Source of the DNA: Rhodocyclaceae bacterium
Lineage (GTDB): Bacteria; Pseudomonadota; Gammaproteobacteria; Burkholderiales; Rhodocyclaceae
Assembly: GCA_008080565.1 (NCBI GenBank)
Contig: VIKE01000011.1
Location: forward strand, 37,649 to 101,648
Direction of reading: 5' to 3'
Length of the DNA stretch: 64,000 bases
Shown piece by piece: positions 1-8,980 of this stretch; the stretch's first letter is position 1; each line of letters opens with the position of its first letter. The notes beneath the pieces were generated by a model. That model did no database searches. It worked only from the letters and a program-made list of their open reading frames with translations, and was not told where the DNA came from. Both the position numbers and the translations under genes were made by a program.

Positions 1-849
1 GGCCCGAAGAACCGCATCGTCAAGGAAGACCTGACCAAGTACGTCAAGGGCGTGATGTCCGGCGCCGTTGCCGGCCCGGCTGCTGCCGCTGGCGGCGCCA
101 GCCTTGGCGGCGGGCTCGATCTGCTGCCCTGGCCGAAGGTTGATTTCGCCAAGTTCGGCGAGATCGAGGTCAAGCCGCTGTCGCGCATCAAGAAGATTTC
201 CGGCCAGAACCTGTCGCGCAACTGGGTGATGATCCCGGCCGTCACCTACCACGAAGACGCCGACATCACTGACATCGAAGCCTTCCGCGTGCTGCTCAAC
301 AAGGAAAACGAAAAGGGTGGCGGCGCCAAGCTGACCATGCTGGCTTTCCTGATGAAGGCTTGCGTCAAGGGCCTGCAGAAGTTCCCGGAATTCAATTCCT
401 CGCTCGACGGCGACAACCTGGTGCTGAAGAAGTATTTCAACATCGGTTTCGCGGCCGATACGCCGAACGGTCTGGTCGTGCCGGTGGTCAAGAACGTCGA
501 CAAGAAATCGGTCTTCGAACTGGCGCAGGAATCGGGCGAACTGGCCAAGCAGGCGCGTGACGGCAAGCTCAAGCCGGCCGACATGTCCGGCGCCTGCTTC
601 ACGATTTCCAGCCTGGGCGGCATCGGCGGCACCTACTTCGCACCGATCGTCAATGCGCCGGAAGTCGCCATTCTCGGCGTCAACAAGTCGGCCATGAAGC
701 CGGTCTGGGACGGCAAGGCCTTCGTGCCGCGTCTGGTCCTGCCGCTATCGCTGACTGCTGATCACCGCGTCATCGACGGGGCGCTGGCAACCCGCTTCAA
801 CGTCTACATCGCTCAGCTGCTGGCCGACTTCCGTCGCGTCGCGCTGTAA
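1..849 (+). CDS. aceF: Pyruvate dehydrogenase E2, dihydrolipoyllysine-residue acetyltransferase (5' partial)
   Basis: This E2 core of the pyruvate dehydrogenase complex transfers acetyl groups from lipoyl arms to CoA. The reading frame is open from base 1, so the lipoyl domains and most of the E1/E3-binding domain lie outside the window; the first visible residues ([15 protein letters not shown]) are the end of that small domain. An Ala/Gly-rich linker follows, then the complete catalytic domain with the DHRVIDG active-site motif near the C-terminus. It sits 18 bp upstream of lpdA, as expected for an aceE-aceF-lpdA cluster. The 2-oxoglutarate E2 (sucB) is a less likely alternative, because the Ala-rich linker and neighbouring lipoyl-LpdA fit pyruvate dehydrogenase. 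Confidence 0.93.
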   Translation, partial: GPKNRIVKEDLTKYVKGVMSGAVAGPAAAAGGASLGGGLDLLPWPKVDFAKFGEIEVKPLSRIKKISGQNLSRNWVMIPAVTYHEDADITDIEAFRVLLNKENEKGGGAKLTMLAFLMKACVKGLQKFPEFNSSLDGDNLVLKKYFNIGFAADTPNGLVVPVVKNVDKKSVFELAQESGELAKQARDGKLKPADMSGACFTISSLGGIGGTYFAPIVNAPEVAILGVNKSAMKPVWDGKAFVPRLVLPLSLTADHRVIDGALATRFNVYIAQLLADFRRVAL

Positions 850-867
850 CCCGGGAAGGAGATCATC

Positions 868-2649
868 ATGAGTCTCGTAGAAGTCAAAGTCCCGGATATC
901 GGCGATTTCGCCGAAGTGCCGATCATCGACCTGTTCGTCAAGGTTGGCGACAGCATCAAGGTGGACGACGCGATCTGCACGCTGGAATCCGACAAGGCGA
1001 CGATGGATGTGCCGTCGCCGGTCGCTGGCGTGGTCAAGGAAGTGCTCGTTCAGCTTGGCACAAAGGTGGGTGAAGGCGCGTTGTTGATCAAGGTTGAAAG
1101 CGGTGCGGCTTCCACGGTCAACCCGGAAAATGCGCCAAAAACGGAAACCCCGGCTGCGGCGCCAGCCGCCGCCCCGGTGGCCGCTCCGGTCGCCGGTAGC
1201 CATGCCGGCGGTGCCGACATCGAGTGCGAGATGCTCGTCCTCGGCGCCGGCCCCGGCGGTTACTCCGCCGCCTTCCGTTCAGCCGACCTCGGCATGAAGA
1301 CGGTCATCGTCGAACGCTACGCCACCCTCGGCGGCGTCTGCCTCAACGTCGGCTGCATTCCGTCCAAGGCCCTGCTGCACGTCGCCGCGGTCATGGAAGA
1401 AGCCCTGCACGCAGCCGATCTCGGCGTCACCTTTGCCGCCCCGACGGTCGATATCGACAAGCTGCGTGCCCACAAGGACAAGGTCGTCGGCAAGCTGACC
1501 GGCGGTCTGGCCGGCATGGCCAAGGGCCGCAAGGTCGACATCGTGCGCGGTTTCGGCACTTTCCTCGACCCGCATCACATTGAGGTCGAAGTCACCGACG
1601 GCAGCGGTCAGGACAAGACCGGCAGCAAGAAGATCGTCAAGTTCCAGAAGTGCATCATCGCCGCCGGTTCGGCGGCCGTGCATCTGCCCTTCATCCCGAA
1701 GGACCCGCGCATTGTCGACTCGACCGGCGCGCTCGAACTGCGCTTCGTGCCGCAGAAGATGCTGGTCATCGGCGGCGGCATCATCGGTCTCGAAATGGCT
1801 ACCGTCTATTCGACTCTCGGCGCCAAGGTTGATGTCGTTGAAATGCTCGACGCGCTGATGCAGGGCCCCGACCGCGATGCGGTGAAGGTCTGGGAAAAGC
1901 AGAACACGCATCGCTTCGACAAGATCATGCTGAAGACCAAAACGGTGGCCGTCGATGCCCGTGAAGATGGCCTCTACGTGACCTTCGAAGGCGAAGGCGT
2001 CTCGCCGGAGCCGGTCAAGTACGACATGATCCTGCAAGCCGCCGGCCGCTCGCCGAACGGCAAGAAGATCGGCGCCGAGAAAGCAGGCGTCGCGGTCACC
2101 GACCGTGGCTTCATCAACGTCGATGCCCAAATGCGCACCAACGTGCCGCACATCTTCGCCATCGGCGACGTCGTCGGCAATCCGATGCTGGCTCACAAGG
2201 CCGTCCATGAAGCCCACGTCGCAGCCGAAGTCGCGGCCGGCCACAAGGCAGCCTTCGACGCCACAGTGATTCCCGGCGTTGCCTACACCCATCCGGAAGT
2301 GGCATGGGTCGGCTACACCGAGGACCAGGCCAAGAAGGAAGGCCGCAAGGTCGAAGCCGCCAAGTTCCCGTGGGCGGCCTCCGGTCGCGCCATCGCCAAC
2401 GGGGCCGAGTACGGTTTCACCAAGCTGATCTTCGATGCCGAAACGCATCGCGTCATCGGCGGGGCGATTGTCGGCCCGAACGCCGGTGACATGATCGGCG
2501 AAGTCTGCCTGGCCATCGAAATGGGCTGCGACGCGGTCGATATCGGCAAAACCATCCACCCGCACCCGACGCTCGGTGAAACGGTCGGCATGGCGGCCGA
2601 AGTGGCGCACGGCACCTGTACCGATGTGCCGGCACCGCGCAAGAAATAG
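868..2649 (+). CDS. lpdA: Dihydrolipoamide dehydrogenase (E3) with N-terminal lipoyl domain
   Basis: The 593-residue E3 reoxidises dihydrolipoyl groups using FAD and NAD+. Residues 1 to about 75 form a biotinyl/lipoyl domain with the lipoyl lysine K43 in ESDKATMD. An Ala/Pro-rich linker runs to about residue 115, followed by the flavoprotein disulfide reductase core: GAGPGG FAD motif, redox pair CLNVGC, GGGIIG NAD motif, and the C-terminal HPHPTLGE active site. A clear AAGGAG ribosome site lies 7-8 bp before the ATG. The lipoyl-LpdA fusion is typical of beta- and gammaproteobacterial pyruvate dehydrogenase clusters. The linker codons overlap one copy of the 35-bp interspersed motif (1112-1147), read as STVNPENAPKTET. 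Confidence 0.96.
   Translation: MSLVEVKVPDIGDFAEVPIIDLFVKVGDSIKVDDAICTLESDKATMDVPSPVAGVVKEVLVQLGTKVGEGALLIKVESGAASTVNPENAPKTETPAAAPAAAPVAAPVAGSHAGGADIECEMLVLGAGPGGYSAAFRSADLGMKTVIVERYATLGGVCLNVGCIPSKALLHVAAVMEEALHAADLGVTFAAPTVDIDKLRAHKDKVVGKLTGGLAGMAKGRKVDIVRGFGTFLDPHHIEVEVTDGSGQDKTGSKKIVKFQKCIIAAGSAAVHLPFIPKDPRIVDSTGALELRFVPQKMLVIGGGIIGLEMATVYSTLGAKVDVVEMLDALMQGPDRDAVKVWEKQNTHRFDKIMLKTKTVAVDAREDGLYVTFEGEGVSPEPVKYDMILQAAGRSPNGKKIGAEKAGVAVTDRGFINVDAQMRTNVPHIFAIGDVVGNPMLAHKAVHEAHVAAEVAAGHKAAFDATVIPGVAYTHPEVAWVGYTEDQAKKEGRKVEAAKFPWAASGRAIANGAEYGFTKLIFDAETHRVIGGAIVGPNAGDMIGEVCLAIEMGCDAVDIGKTIHPHPTLGETVGMAAEVAHGTCTDVPAPRKK
1112..1147 (+). repeat. 35-bp interspersed motif, copy 1 (inside lpdA linker)
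   Basis: CCACGGTCAACCCGG followed by AAAATGCGCC and AAAAACGGAAA. It differs from the consensus by one extra C and a few bases in the second A/T block. It is read in frame in the flexible lipoyl linker. Confidence 0.7.
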
Positions 2650-2691
2650 CAAGACAACCCGATTGCGGTTTTGAACCGCAACGCCCCAACG

Positions 2692-2729
2692 AATCGGCCG
2701 AACCCCACATCAGTGGCGTTCGGCCGATT
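2692..2729 (+). terminator. Hairpin after lpdA
   Basis: A perfect 12-bp inverted repeat (AATCGGCCGAAC / GTTCGGCCGATT) with a 14-nt loop lies 43 bp after the lpdA stop. There is only a short T tract, so it may be a terminator or an mRNA-stabilising hairpin closing the pyruvate dehydrogenase operon. The rest of 2650-2991 shows no gene. Confidence 0.55.
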
Positions 2730-2991
2730 TGCTACGGTCGACGACCCGGAATGGCAAAAAACGGCCACCAGAACCCCGTCCGCCCGGCCCGGAATTTCAA
2801 ACTGGCGCCCCGCTCCGCCATCCGCAGGCCAGACACGCCTCCCCATGCCGTGAACATAGCCCGATGACGCAGGGGTTTCCCGGGGTTTTCCCGAGCTTGA
2901 CCGCAGCCGGAACACGAAGTGATACTGCGGAAAAATCTTCCGGCGCGAGTTGCCAAACGCCCTGCCAGGAAAACAGAAACGCCCCGGAGAC

Positions 2992-4881
2992 ATGTCCATC
3001 CATACCCTGCAGCAACTCATCCCCGGCCCGGGCAATCGCGGCATCCTGGCGCGCCTGGCCCTGCTCGCCCTGCTTGGCGTACTCCTTCCGCTGCTCTGGT
3101 GGTGGGAGTCGTCGTTCGTCATGCGCGGCGGTTTCGCCCTGCTCATCCTCTTCGGCGGCTACGTCATCCAGGCTCAGTTGCGCCAACTGTGGGCCACGCA
3201 GCGCGCCTACAGCCTGGCTATGGCGGCGGCGCACGACGGTTTCTGGGCGTGGGACCCGGTCAGCAAGCGCCTCGATGTCGGCAAGCGCCTGCTGGAAATC
3301 CTCGGTTACCACGACAATTTCCTGCCCGACACGCATGCCTGGCTGGAACTGGTCCATCCGGAGGACCGCAGCCATTACAACCGGACCGTCGCCGAGCACC
3401 TCAAGGGGCTGACGCCATACTTTTACTGCGAGTACCGGGTCCGCGCCAGCAGCGGCCAGTACCGCTGGATCGCCTCGCGCGGCATTGCGGTGCGCGACCG
3501 TCACGGCGTCGCCTACCAGATGGCCGGCTCGGTCACCGACATCACCGAACGCAAGCAGCACGACGAGCAACTCGCCTTCATGGCTCAGCATGACCCGCTG
3601 ACCGGCCTCCCCAACCGCTTGCTGCTTGCCGAAAAACTGAGCGAGGCGCTGCACCAGGCGACGACTCGGCAAGAACGTGTCGCCCTGCTGTTCATCGACC
3701 TCGACCGCTTCAAGGACATCAACGACTCGCTCGGCCACCGGCTGGGCGACAGCCTGCTCCAAGATGTCGCCGGGCGTCTGCGCGGTGGCCTCGGCCCGCT
3801 CGACACCCTGGTCCGCCAGGGCGGCGATGAGTTCATCGTGTTGCTCACCGGCATCGCCAGTGGCGCGACCGCCGAAACCCGTGCCCGCGACTTCCTCGAA
3901 CGCCTCAATCAACCCTTCATCACCGATGGCAACCAGTTGCACGTCGGCGCCAGCATCGGGCTCAGCCTGTACCCGGACGATGCTGCCGATGCCGAGCAAC
4001 TGTTGCGCGATGCCGATACAGCGATGTACGTGGCCAAGCGTCGTGGTGGCGGCCAGGTGGCCCGCCACACGCCGGAAATGAAGGAGCGCGTGCTGCAACG
4101 CGCCTCGATCGAGTTACGCCTGCACCGCGCCATCGAGCAACAAGCCTTCTCGCTGCACTACCAGCCCAAGTTCGACACCGCCAGCGGCCGCCTGCTCGGT
4201 GCAGAGGCCCTGCTGCGCTGGCAGGACGGCGACCAGTGGATTCCGCCCGACCGCTTCATCTCGGTGGCTGAAGAAACCGGCCTGATCATCCCCATCGGCC
4301 ACTGGGTACTGACTGAGGCAATCGCTTGTCTGGCCCGCTGGAACCACCTGTCGCCGACGCCGCTGCACATAGCCATCAACCTGTCGGCCCGCCAGTTCTG
4401 GCCCGGCGATCTGACCGAGACGGTGGCCGCGCTGTGCGCCGAACACGGCGTCGCCTGCGGACAAATCGAGCTGGAAATCACCGAGTCGATGCTGCTGCAG
4501 GCCGAGGGCAACCACGTCGACATGCTCCACGCCATGCGCGCCCGCGGCTTTCGCCTGGCGCTGGACGATTTCGGTACCGGCTATTCCTCGCTGTCCTACC
4601 TGCACCGCCTGCCCTTCAGCAGCCTGAAGATCGACCGCAGCTTCGTCACAGCACTGATCGACGATGCCGGCGGCAGCGCGCTGGTCCCGGCGATCATCAC
4701 CATGGCGCACAACCTCGGCCTCGAAGTCGTTGCCGAAGGGGTCGAAACAGCAGCGCAACTGGGACTTTTGCGCGACCTGCACTGCGATATCCACCAAGGC
4801 TACCTGAGCGGACGGCCGATGCCGGAAACTGAATTCCGCCAGCGCTTCCTCGATGCGCCAACGCCCCCCGCCAGCCAGTAG
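2992..4881 (+). CDS. Membrane PAS-GGDEF-EAL cyclic-di-GMP signalling protein
   Basis: This roughly 629-residue protein probably makes and/or degrades cyclic di-GMP. I chose the ATG at 2992 because CCGGAGA lies just upstream; an in-frame TTG at 2950 is possible. Two hydrophobic segments near residues 20-60 anchor it. A PAS_3 domain with PAC end (DITERK) follows at about 75-185. The GGDEF domain keeps its active motif (RQGGDEF, about residue 280), and the EAL domain keeps EALLRW and the DDFGTGYSSLSYL loop, so both activities could be intact. It lies between lpdA and a degraded duplicate of the lpdA 3' end, suggesting it came in by a duplication or insertion at this spot. Confidence 0.93.
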   Translation: MSIHTLQQLIPGPGNRGILARLALLALLGVLLPLLWWWESSFVMRGGFALLILFGGYVIQAQLRQLWATQRAYSLAMAAAHDGFWAWDPVSKRLDVGKRLLEILGYHDNFLPDTHAWLELVHPEDRSHYNRTVAEHLKGLTPYFYCEYRVRASSGQYRWIASRGIAVRDRHGVAYQMAGSVTDITERKQHDEQLAFMAQHDPLTGLPNRLLLAEKLSEALHQATTRQERVALLFIDLDRFKDINDSLGHRLGDSLLQDVAGRLRGGLGPLDTLVRQGGDEFIVLLTGIASGATAETRARDFLERLNQPFITDGNQLHVGASIGLSLYPDDAADAEQLLRDADTAMYVAKRRGGGQVARHTPEMKERVLQRASIELRLHRAIEQQAFSLHYQPKFDTASGRLLGAEALLRWQDGDQWIPPDRFISVAEETGLIIPIGHWVLTEAIACLARWNHLSPTPLHIAINLSARQFWPGDLTETVAALCAEHGVACGQIELEITESMLLQAEGNHVDMLHAMRARGFRLALDDFGTGYSSLSYLHRLPFSSLKIDRSFVTALIDDAGGSALVPAIITMAHNLGLEVVAEGVETAAQLGLLRDLHCDIHQGYLSGRPMPETEFRQRFLDAPTPPASQ

Positions 4882-4883
4882 TG

Positions 4884-4940
4884 TTGGCCGAAGTGGCGCC
4901 CGGTAACGCATCGATGTGCCGGCACCGCGTAAAAAACAAG
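4884..4940 (+). pseudogene. Remnant duplicate of the lpdA 3' end
   Basis: The sequence GGCCGAAGTGGCGC, then CGATGTGCCGGCACCGCG, reproduces bases 2595-2649 of lpdA with a few substitutions and a one-base length difference. It encodes remnants of the LpdA C-terminus (AEVA...VPAPRKK) without a complete frame. It directly follows the GGDEF/EAL stop codon. It is best read as the scar of a tandem duplication or of an insertion that duplicated its target. Confidence 0.75.
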
Positions 4941-5009
4941 CTGCGTTAAAATTGCGTTCGACTTGGCCGACGGCAACCCCGTCGCCCTTTTTAATGTCTA
5001 TCGGACCCA

Positions 5010-5495
5010 ATGACCTCGACACCGCCCCGCCGCTCTCCTGAAGAGCAAAAGCACCTCGAAATCACGCTGCGTTATGTTTTCGAGCACCGCCTCTGTTTCA
5101 ACGAGCTCCTCGGTTTCCGCGTCGAATCGCTCGACCCGGCTGCACCGCAAATCAGCTTCGCCATGCGTCAGGACCTGATCGGCCATTATCAGCACGGCCG
5201 CCTGCATGGCGGGGTGATCGCCACCGTTCTTGACACCGTCGGCGGTCTGGCCGTGACAGTGGCCGTCGCCGAAAAATTCAACAGCGAAAGCACCGACCAG
5301 GTCAGCCATCGCTTTGGCCGCATCGGCACCATCGACCTGCGTACCGACTACCTGCACCAGGGCGTCGGCAAGAAATTCACGGCGACCGGGCGGGTGACCC
5401 GCCTCGGCGGCCGCATCGCCTCGGTGCAGATGACGTTGGAGAACGAAACCGGCCTGCTCATCGCCACCGGCGGCGCCTCATACGTCATCAGCTAG
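5010..5495 (+). CDS. Hotdog-fold thioesterase, YigI/PaaI-like
   Basis: This 161-residue protein has the single-domain hotdog fold of acyl-CoA thioesterases. Recognisable elements are the HGRLHGGVIATVLDTVGG segment, which forms the central helix and substrate pocket, and the C-terminal strand pattern ending GASYVIS. The overall sequence resembles the E. coli YigI family, whose members cleave medium-chain acyl-CoAs; the substrate here is not known. It stands alone, converging on a PEP-CTERM gene with a shared bidirectional terminator between them. Confidence 0.85.
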   Translation: MTSTPPRRSPEEQKHLEITLRYVFEHRLCFNELLGFRVESLDPAAPQISFAMRQDLIGHYQHGRLHGGVIATVLDTVGGLAVTVAVAEKFNSESTDQVSHRFGRIGTIDLRTDYLHQGVGKKFTATGRVTRLGGRIASVQMTLENETGLLIATGGASYVIS

Positions 5496-5518
5496 GGCTG
5501 AACCGGCCACAGCACCTG

Positions 5519-5553
5519 CCACGGTCAACCGGGAAAAAGGGCCAAAATTGAAA
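5519..5553 (+). repeat. 35-bp interspersed motif, copy 2 (intergenic)
   Basis: CCACGGTCAACCGGG, AAAAAGGGCC, AAAATTGAAA: nearly consensus. It lies between the thioesterase stop and the bidirectional terminator at 5571. Confidence 0.85.
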
Positions 5554-5570
5554 TGCCGTTCGCAGTAACG

Positions 5571-5598
5571 ACAAAGGCCGGAATCTTCCGGCCTTTGT
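5571..5598. terminator. Bidirectional terminator
   Basis: A perfect 12-bp stem (ACAAAGGCCGGA / TCCGGCCTTTGT) with a 4-nt loop lies between the convergent thioesterase and PEP-CTERM genes and can serve both. Confidence 0.85.
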
Positions 5599-5641
5599 CG
5601 TTTATGCAGGGCCAGCCCTGCCGCCTGAGACGCCTTTGTCG

Positions 5642-6298
5642 TCAGGCGCGGATGCTGCGACGACGGGCGACCACGCCCATCAAGCCGAGACCGGCGAGCA
5701 GCATGGCGTAGCTTTCCGGCTCGGGAACAGCGGCCGTGAAGGTCAGGTTGTCGAGCACGACGCCATCGCCGGAAATGCTGACGCGGGCGATGTTGGCCAC
5801 GTCGCTGACATAACCGAAGCTCTGGAACTGGTTGTAGGTCGCACTGCCAAACGGCGAGAAGATGAACTTGGCGGTTTTCAGCAGGCTGTCGTTGGCATCG
5901 TAATAACGCGCCGTCAGCATGGCGGAGCCATCGGTATCACCCAACTCCTCGTAGATGCTGTAGTCGAAGGCAACGCCCTGGGTCGGTGCGGCGAAGCTGA
6001 TGTTCATGGTCATCTGACCGATGGTGTCAAACGAGACGAAGTGATTGCCGGCACCCCATACGCCGTTTTCGCCAAGATCGGCAATGTACTGGCCAACGGT
6101 ATAGCTGTCGGTGGCGGTGAGCGAACCGCCGGCAAAGTTGTAGATGTCACCGCCCAACAGGTTGAGGCCATCTTCGCTTTCGAAGTCGATGACGGTTTGT
6201 GTGGCCGGCACGTCGGCACGGTCGACGATTACGGCGGCGTGCGAGGCGGCGGAAGAAATCGCCAGCAGCAGGCCGGCAATCAGGTTGAACTTGTTCAT
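5642..6298 (-). CDS. PEP-CTERM sorting-domain secreted protein
   Basis: This 218-residue protein starts with a Sec signal peptide (about 1-22, cleavage near SHA-AV). It ends with a classic PEP-CTERM tail: VPEPE, a hydrophobic helix, then RRRS. Such tails are recognised by an exosortase (EpsH/XrtA family) and are usual in exopolysaccharide-forming Rhodocyclales. The middle is Asp/Gly-rich and beta-predicted, consistent with an extracellular matrix or surface protein; no enzymatic motif is visible. It lies downstream of phoX in the same direction, separated by 53 bp, and could be cotranscribed. Confidence 0.9.
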   Translation of the reverse strand: MNKFNLIAGLLLAISSAASHAAVIVDRADVPATQTVIDFESEDGLNLLGGDIYNFAGGSLTATDSYTVGQYIADLGENGVWGAGNHFVSFDTIGQMTMNISFAAPTQGVAFDYSIYEELGDTDGSAMLTARYYDANDSLLKTAKFIFSPFGSATYNQFQSFGYVSDVANIARVSISGDGVVLDNLTFTAAVPEPESYAMLLAGLGLMGVVARRRSIRA

Positions 6299-6351
6299 TG
6301 ATTTTCCTTTATCGAATTAACCCCGGCTGGCGCCGGGGCTGGTTCAAAAAC

Positions 6352-8514
6352 TCAGGCGCCGACGATGCCGCCGTCGTCCTTGGTGATGACCACGACGCCG
6401 CTGCGCGGACGGCCGCCCGGTAACGGGGTGCCGTCGGCACGCGTCGCCCACTGGCTGGCCGGCCAGTTGGACAGCGCGGTCGGATTGGCGGCAACGGCGT
6501 CTTCACCGGGGTGCTGGATGCCAACAAACAGGGTCTTGCCATCCGGCGTCATGGTGATGCCGGTGACTTCGCACTTGTTCGGGCCGGTCAGGAAACGACG
6601 GAACTCCTTGCTCACCGGGTCGGCACAGGACAGGCTGTTGGCGCCGATGTTGACCCAGTCGCCGGTGCCGTTGCCGGCCTGGTCGGTCTGCACCCAGAGG
6701 CGGCCGAACCAGTCGAACCACAGGCCATCCGGCGCACCGATATCGGCCGAGCCGTTCGGATCGTCGTTGATGTTGCCCTTGTAGTCGTTGGTCGGCTTGG
6801 CCGTCTTGGTCGTCGCGGTGTCGCCGCACTGGACAAAGATGTCCCAGCCGAATTCGGTGGCGAGCACCGACTGGCCGGCTTCGCGCCAGCGGATGATGTG
6901 ACCGTAGCGATTGTCTTCACGCGGGTTGGCGGCATCGACCGGCGGCCGGGCAGAAGCCGCCGTCGTCGAACCATCGGCCTTGTTGGACGAAGCGGTGGTC
7001 GTACCACGGCGATCGTTGTTGGTCAGCGTGCAGAAGATTTCGATCTCGTCGTTGCCGTTGAGGCGCGGACGGGCGCCGGTCCATTCCGGACGATCCATCA
7101 TCGTGGCGCCCACGGCATCGGCCGCCATGCGGGTCTTGATCAGGATCTTGGCCTGGACTTCGGCATCGTCGGCCCCGGCAAAGTTCGGGTTGTCGCGCAG
7201 GGCAACGCCGTCGAGGCCGATGCTGTCCGGCGTCAGCGGTAGCCAAGAGCCGCTCAGGTCGGCATTGAAGCGGGCGACGTAGAGCGTCCCGTGGTCGAGC
7301 AGATCGCGGTTGGCAGCACGGTTGCCCGGGTTGTACTTGTCGGCGCAAACGAACTTGTAGATGTATTCGTTCTTTTCGTCGTCGCCCATGTAGAAGGCGA
7401 GGTTCTGGGCACGGTCAACGACGTACTGGGCGCTCTCGTGCTTGATGCGGCCGAGTGCGGTGCGCTTGACCGGCACGCTCTTCGGATCCGTCGGGTCGAC
7501 TTCGACAACCCAGCCAAAATGGTTGGTTTCGTTCGGGTTAACCGCTAGGTCGAAACGCGGATCGACAGTGTGCCAGCGATAGCCAAAACCGCCGGCAGTG
7601 ACGCCGTAGCGGTTGTAGAGCTTGCCGGCTTCGGTGGTAACAGCCGGCAGGGCGGCGTTGGCGCCGAAGTTGCCGTTCCAGTTCTCTTCGCAGGTCAGGT
7701 AGGTGCCCCAGGGGGTGATGCCATGCGCACAGTTGTTGATGGTGCCGAAAGCCTTGAAGCCGTCGGTGCTGTTGCCGGTGGCGACTGAGCCGGTCGGCGC
7801 GATGTTGAACTCACGGGTCTTCATCAGGGCGTGACCGGCGGCCGGGCCGGCGATACGCATCGGCGTGTTGGCGGTCAGCCGGCGGCCGTAGATGGAGCTC
7901 TTGACGACGCTCCAGTTACCGTTGATGCGGCGGACTTCGGTGATCGAAACGCCGTGCGCGGCCTGCGACTTGCGGCACTTCTCGATGTTGTAGCCGCTGG
8001 CGCCGACCTGACCATCCGGGAAGAGGATTTCTTCGTGGGTATATTCGTTGTTGGCGCACAGGATGCCACGGTCGTTGAGGACCTGGCCACGGCTCGGGAA
8101 GGGGAAGAAATGCATGCCGTCAGTGTGCATGCCGTACTGCATGGCCTGCTCGGCAGCCGTATTGGTGGCATCAGCCTTGTAGGCAGCAGCCCCCGGCATG
8201 ATCGGATCGCCCCAGGAAACCAGAGCCTTGACAGTATGACCAGCCGGCACGGTGACCTTGTCGGCAACCGGTGCCAGACTGGGCGGGATGCTTTCGAAAC
8301 CGATACCCACCACCGGGGCGGCCACGGCTGCCTCAACGGTACCGACGATACCGGACAGGGTCAGGCCACCGGCCGCTGCCAGCGCGCCGGCGCTGGCCGA
8401 ACCCTGGATGAAGCGGCGGCGGCTGACTTCGACGCGGCCGATGACATCGATGATCGATTCGTTGCCTGACGGATTGATCGTCAGATCGTTCCTTGGATGC
8501 TTGCTGCCTTTCAT
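6352..8514 (-). CDS. phoX: PhoX-family (DUF839) alkaline phosphatase, Tat-exported
   Basis: This roughly 720-residue protein belongs to the PhoX/DUF839 family, calcium/iron-dependent phosphatases that release phosphate from organic esters outside the cytoplasm. The start at 8514 has a good GAGAGGA site 5 bp upstream. Near residue 30 there is a twin-arginine signal (SRRRFIQGS followed by a hydrophobic stretch). Family features include GGLTLSGIVG after the Tat motif, the TYLTCEENWNGN segment, and the late DGLWFDWFGRLWVQTD block. With PPK2 and SixA upstream it fits a phosphate-scavenging and polyphosphate theme. I could not identify a convincing Pho box. Confidence 0.9.
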   Translation of the reverse strand: MKGSKHPRNDLTINPSGNESIIDVIGRVEVSRRRFIQGSASAGALAAAGGLTLSGIVGTVEAAVAAPVVGIGFESIPPSLAPVADKVTVPAGHTVKALVSWGDPIMPGAAAYKADATNTAAEQAMQYGMHTDGMHFFPFPSRGQVLNDRGILCANNEYTHEEILFPDGQVGASGYNIEKCRKSQAAHGVSITEVRRINGNWSVVKSSIYGRRLTANTPMRIAGPAAGHALMKTREFNIAPTGSVATGNSTDGFKAFGTINNCAHGITPWGTYLTCEENWNGNFGANAALPAVTTEAGKLYNRYGVTAGGFGYRWHTVDPRFDLAVNPNETNHFGWVVEVDPTDPKSVPVKRTALGRIKHESAQYVVDRAQNLAFYMGDDEKNEYIYKFVCADKYNPGNRAANRDLLDHGTLYVARFNADLSGSWLPLTPDSIGLDGVALRDNPNFAGADDAEVQAKILIKTRMAADAVGATMMDRPEWTGARPRLNGNDEIEIFCTLTNNDRRGTTTASSNKADGSTTAASARPPVDAANPREDNRYGHIIRWREAGQSVLATEFGWDIFVQCGDTATTKTAKPTNDYKGNINDDPNGSADIGAPDGLWFDWFGRLWVQTDQAGNGTGDWVNIGANSLSCADPVSKEFRRFLTGPNKCEVTGITMTPDGKTLFVGIQHPGEDAVAANPTALSNWPASQWATRADGTPLPGGRPRSGVVVITKDDGGIVGA

Positions 8515-8819
8515 GACATTCCTCTCAAAATTGTGACTCGACCATCTTTCATCGTCGGGTGGGGGGCGGGACCATGGCCTCACCAATGCGCCGATTCGAA
8601 CCGGGAAAATCCATTGGGGGTAGCCATACAATTTTGATTCTGACCAAAAATTATTACCTGATCATTGCACCAAAGTTGATGTTCTGTGATCCGTTTGGAC
8701 TACGCAAAGGCCTCGCGGATACGATTGCTGTCACGCCAGAATGATGGTGACTGTAGGAATCCCCTGAAAGAACGTTCGGCCGACCAGCAAGCTGGTCCGC
8801 ACCAACTGATCGGCAAAAC

Positions 8820-8861
8820 AATACGGCCACCGGACGGATAAACCGTCCCGGTGGCCGTATT
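8820..8861 (-). terminator. Strong hairpin downstream of ppk2
   Basis: A 14-bp perfect arm (AATACGGCCACCGG) extends by 4 bp past a single bulged C, with a 5-nt loop; on the minus strand it is followed by GTTTTG. It lies about 120 bp after the ppk2 stop. The 8515-8980 gap otherwise holds the phoX leader and motif copy 3. Confidence 0.75.
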
Positions 8862-8924
8862 CCAGTTGTGCCCATGAGGAACAAAAATCAAACCCGCCGG
8901 CGCATGGCGTCCGCCGGGGACATT

Positions 8925-8959
8925 CCACGGTCAACCGTAAAAAAAGGCCAAAAATGAAA
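8925..8959 (+). repeat. 35-bp interspersed motif, copy 3 (intergenic)
   Basis: CCACGGTCAACCGT, AAAAAAAGGCC, AAAAATGAAA. It is located between the ppk2 stop and its terminator hairpin. Confidence 0.85.
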
Positions 8960-8980
8960 TGCCGTCGATCGCGCCGAAGC

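Noticed and set aside
2731..2765. Motif-like CTACGGTCGAC...GGCAAAAAACGG after lpdA
   Set aside because: Needs gaps to align and the core has several mismatches; may be chance or a decayed copy.
8700..8760. Pho box upstream of phoX
   Set aside because: A GTCAC/GTGAC inverted repeat near 8729 resembles half-sites but lacks the direct 7-bp repeats with 4-bp spacing expected for PhoB.
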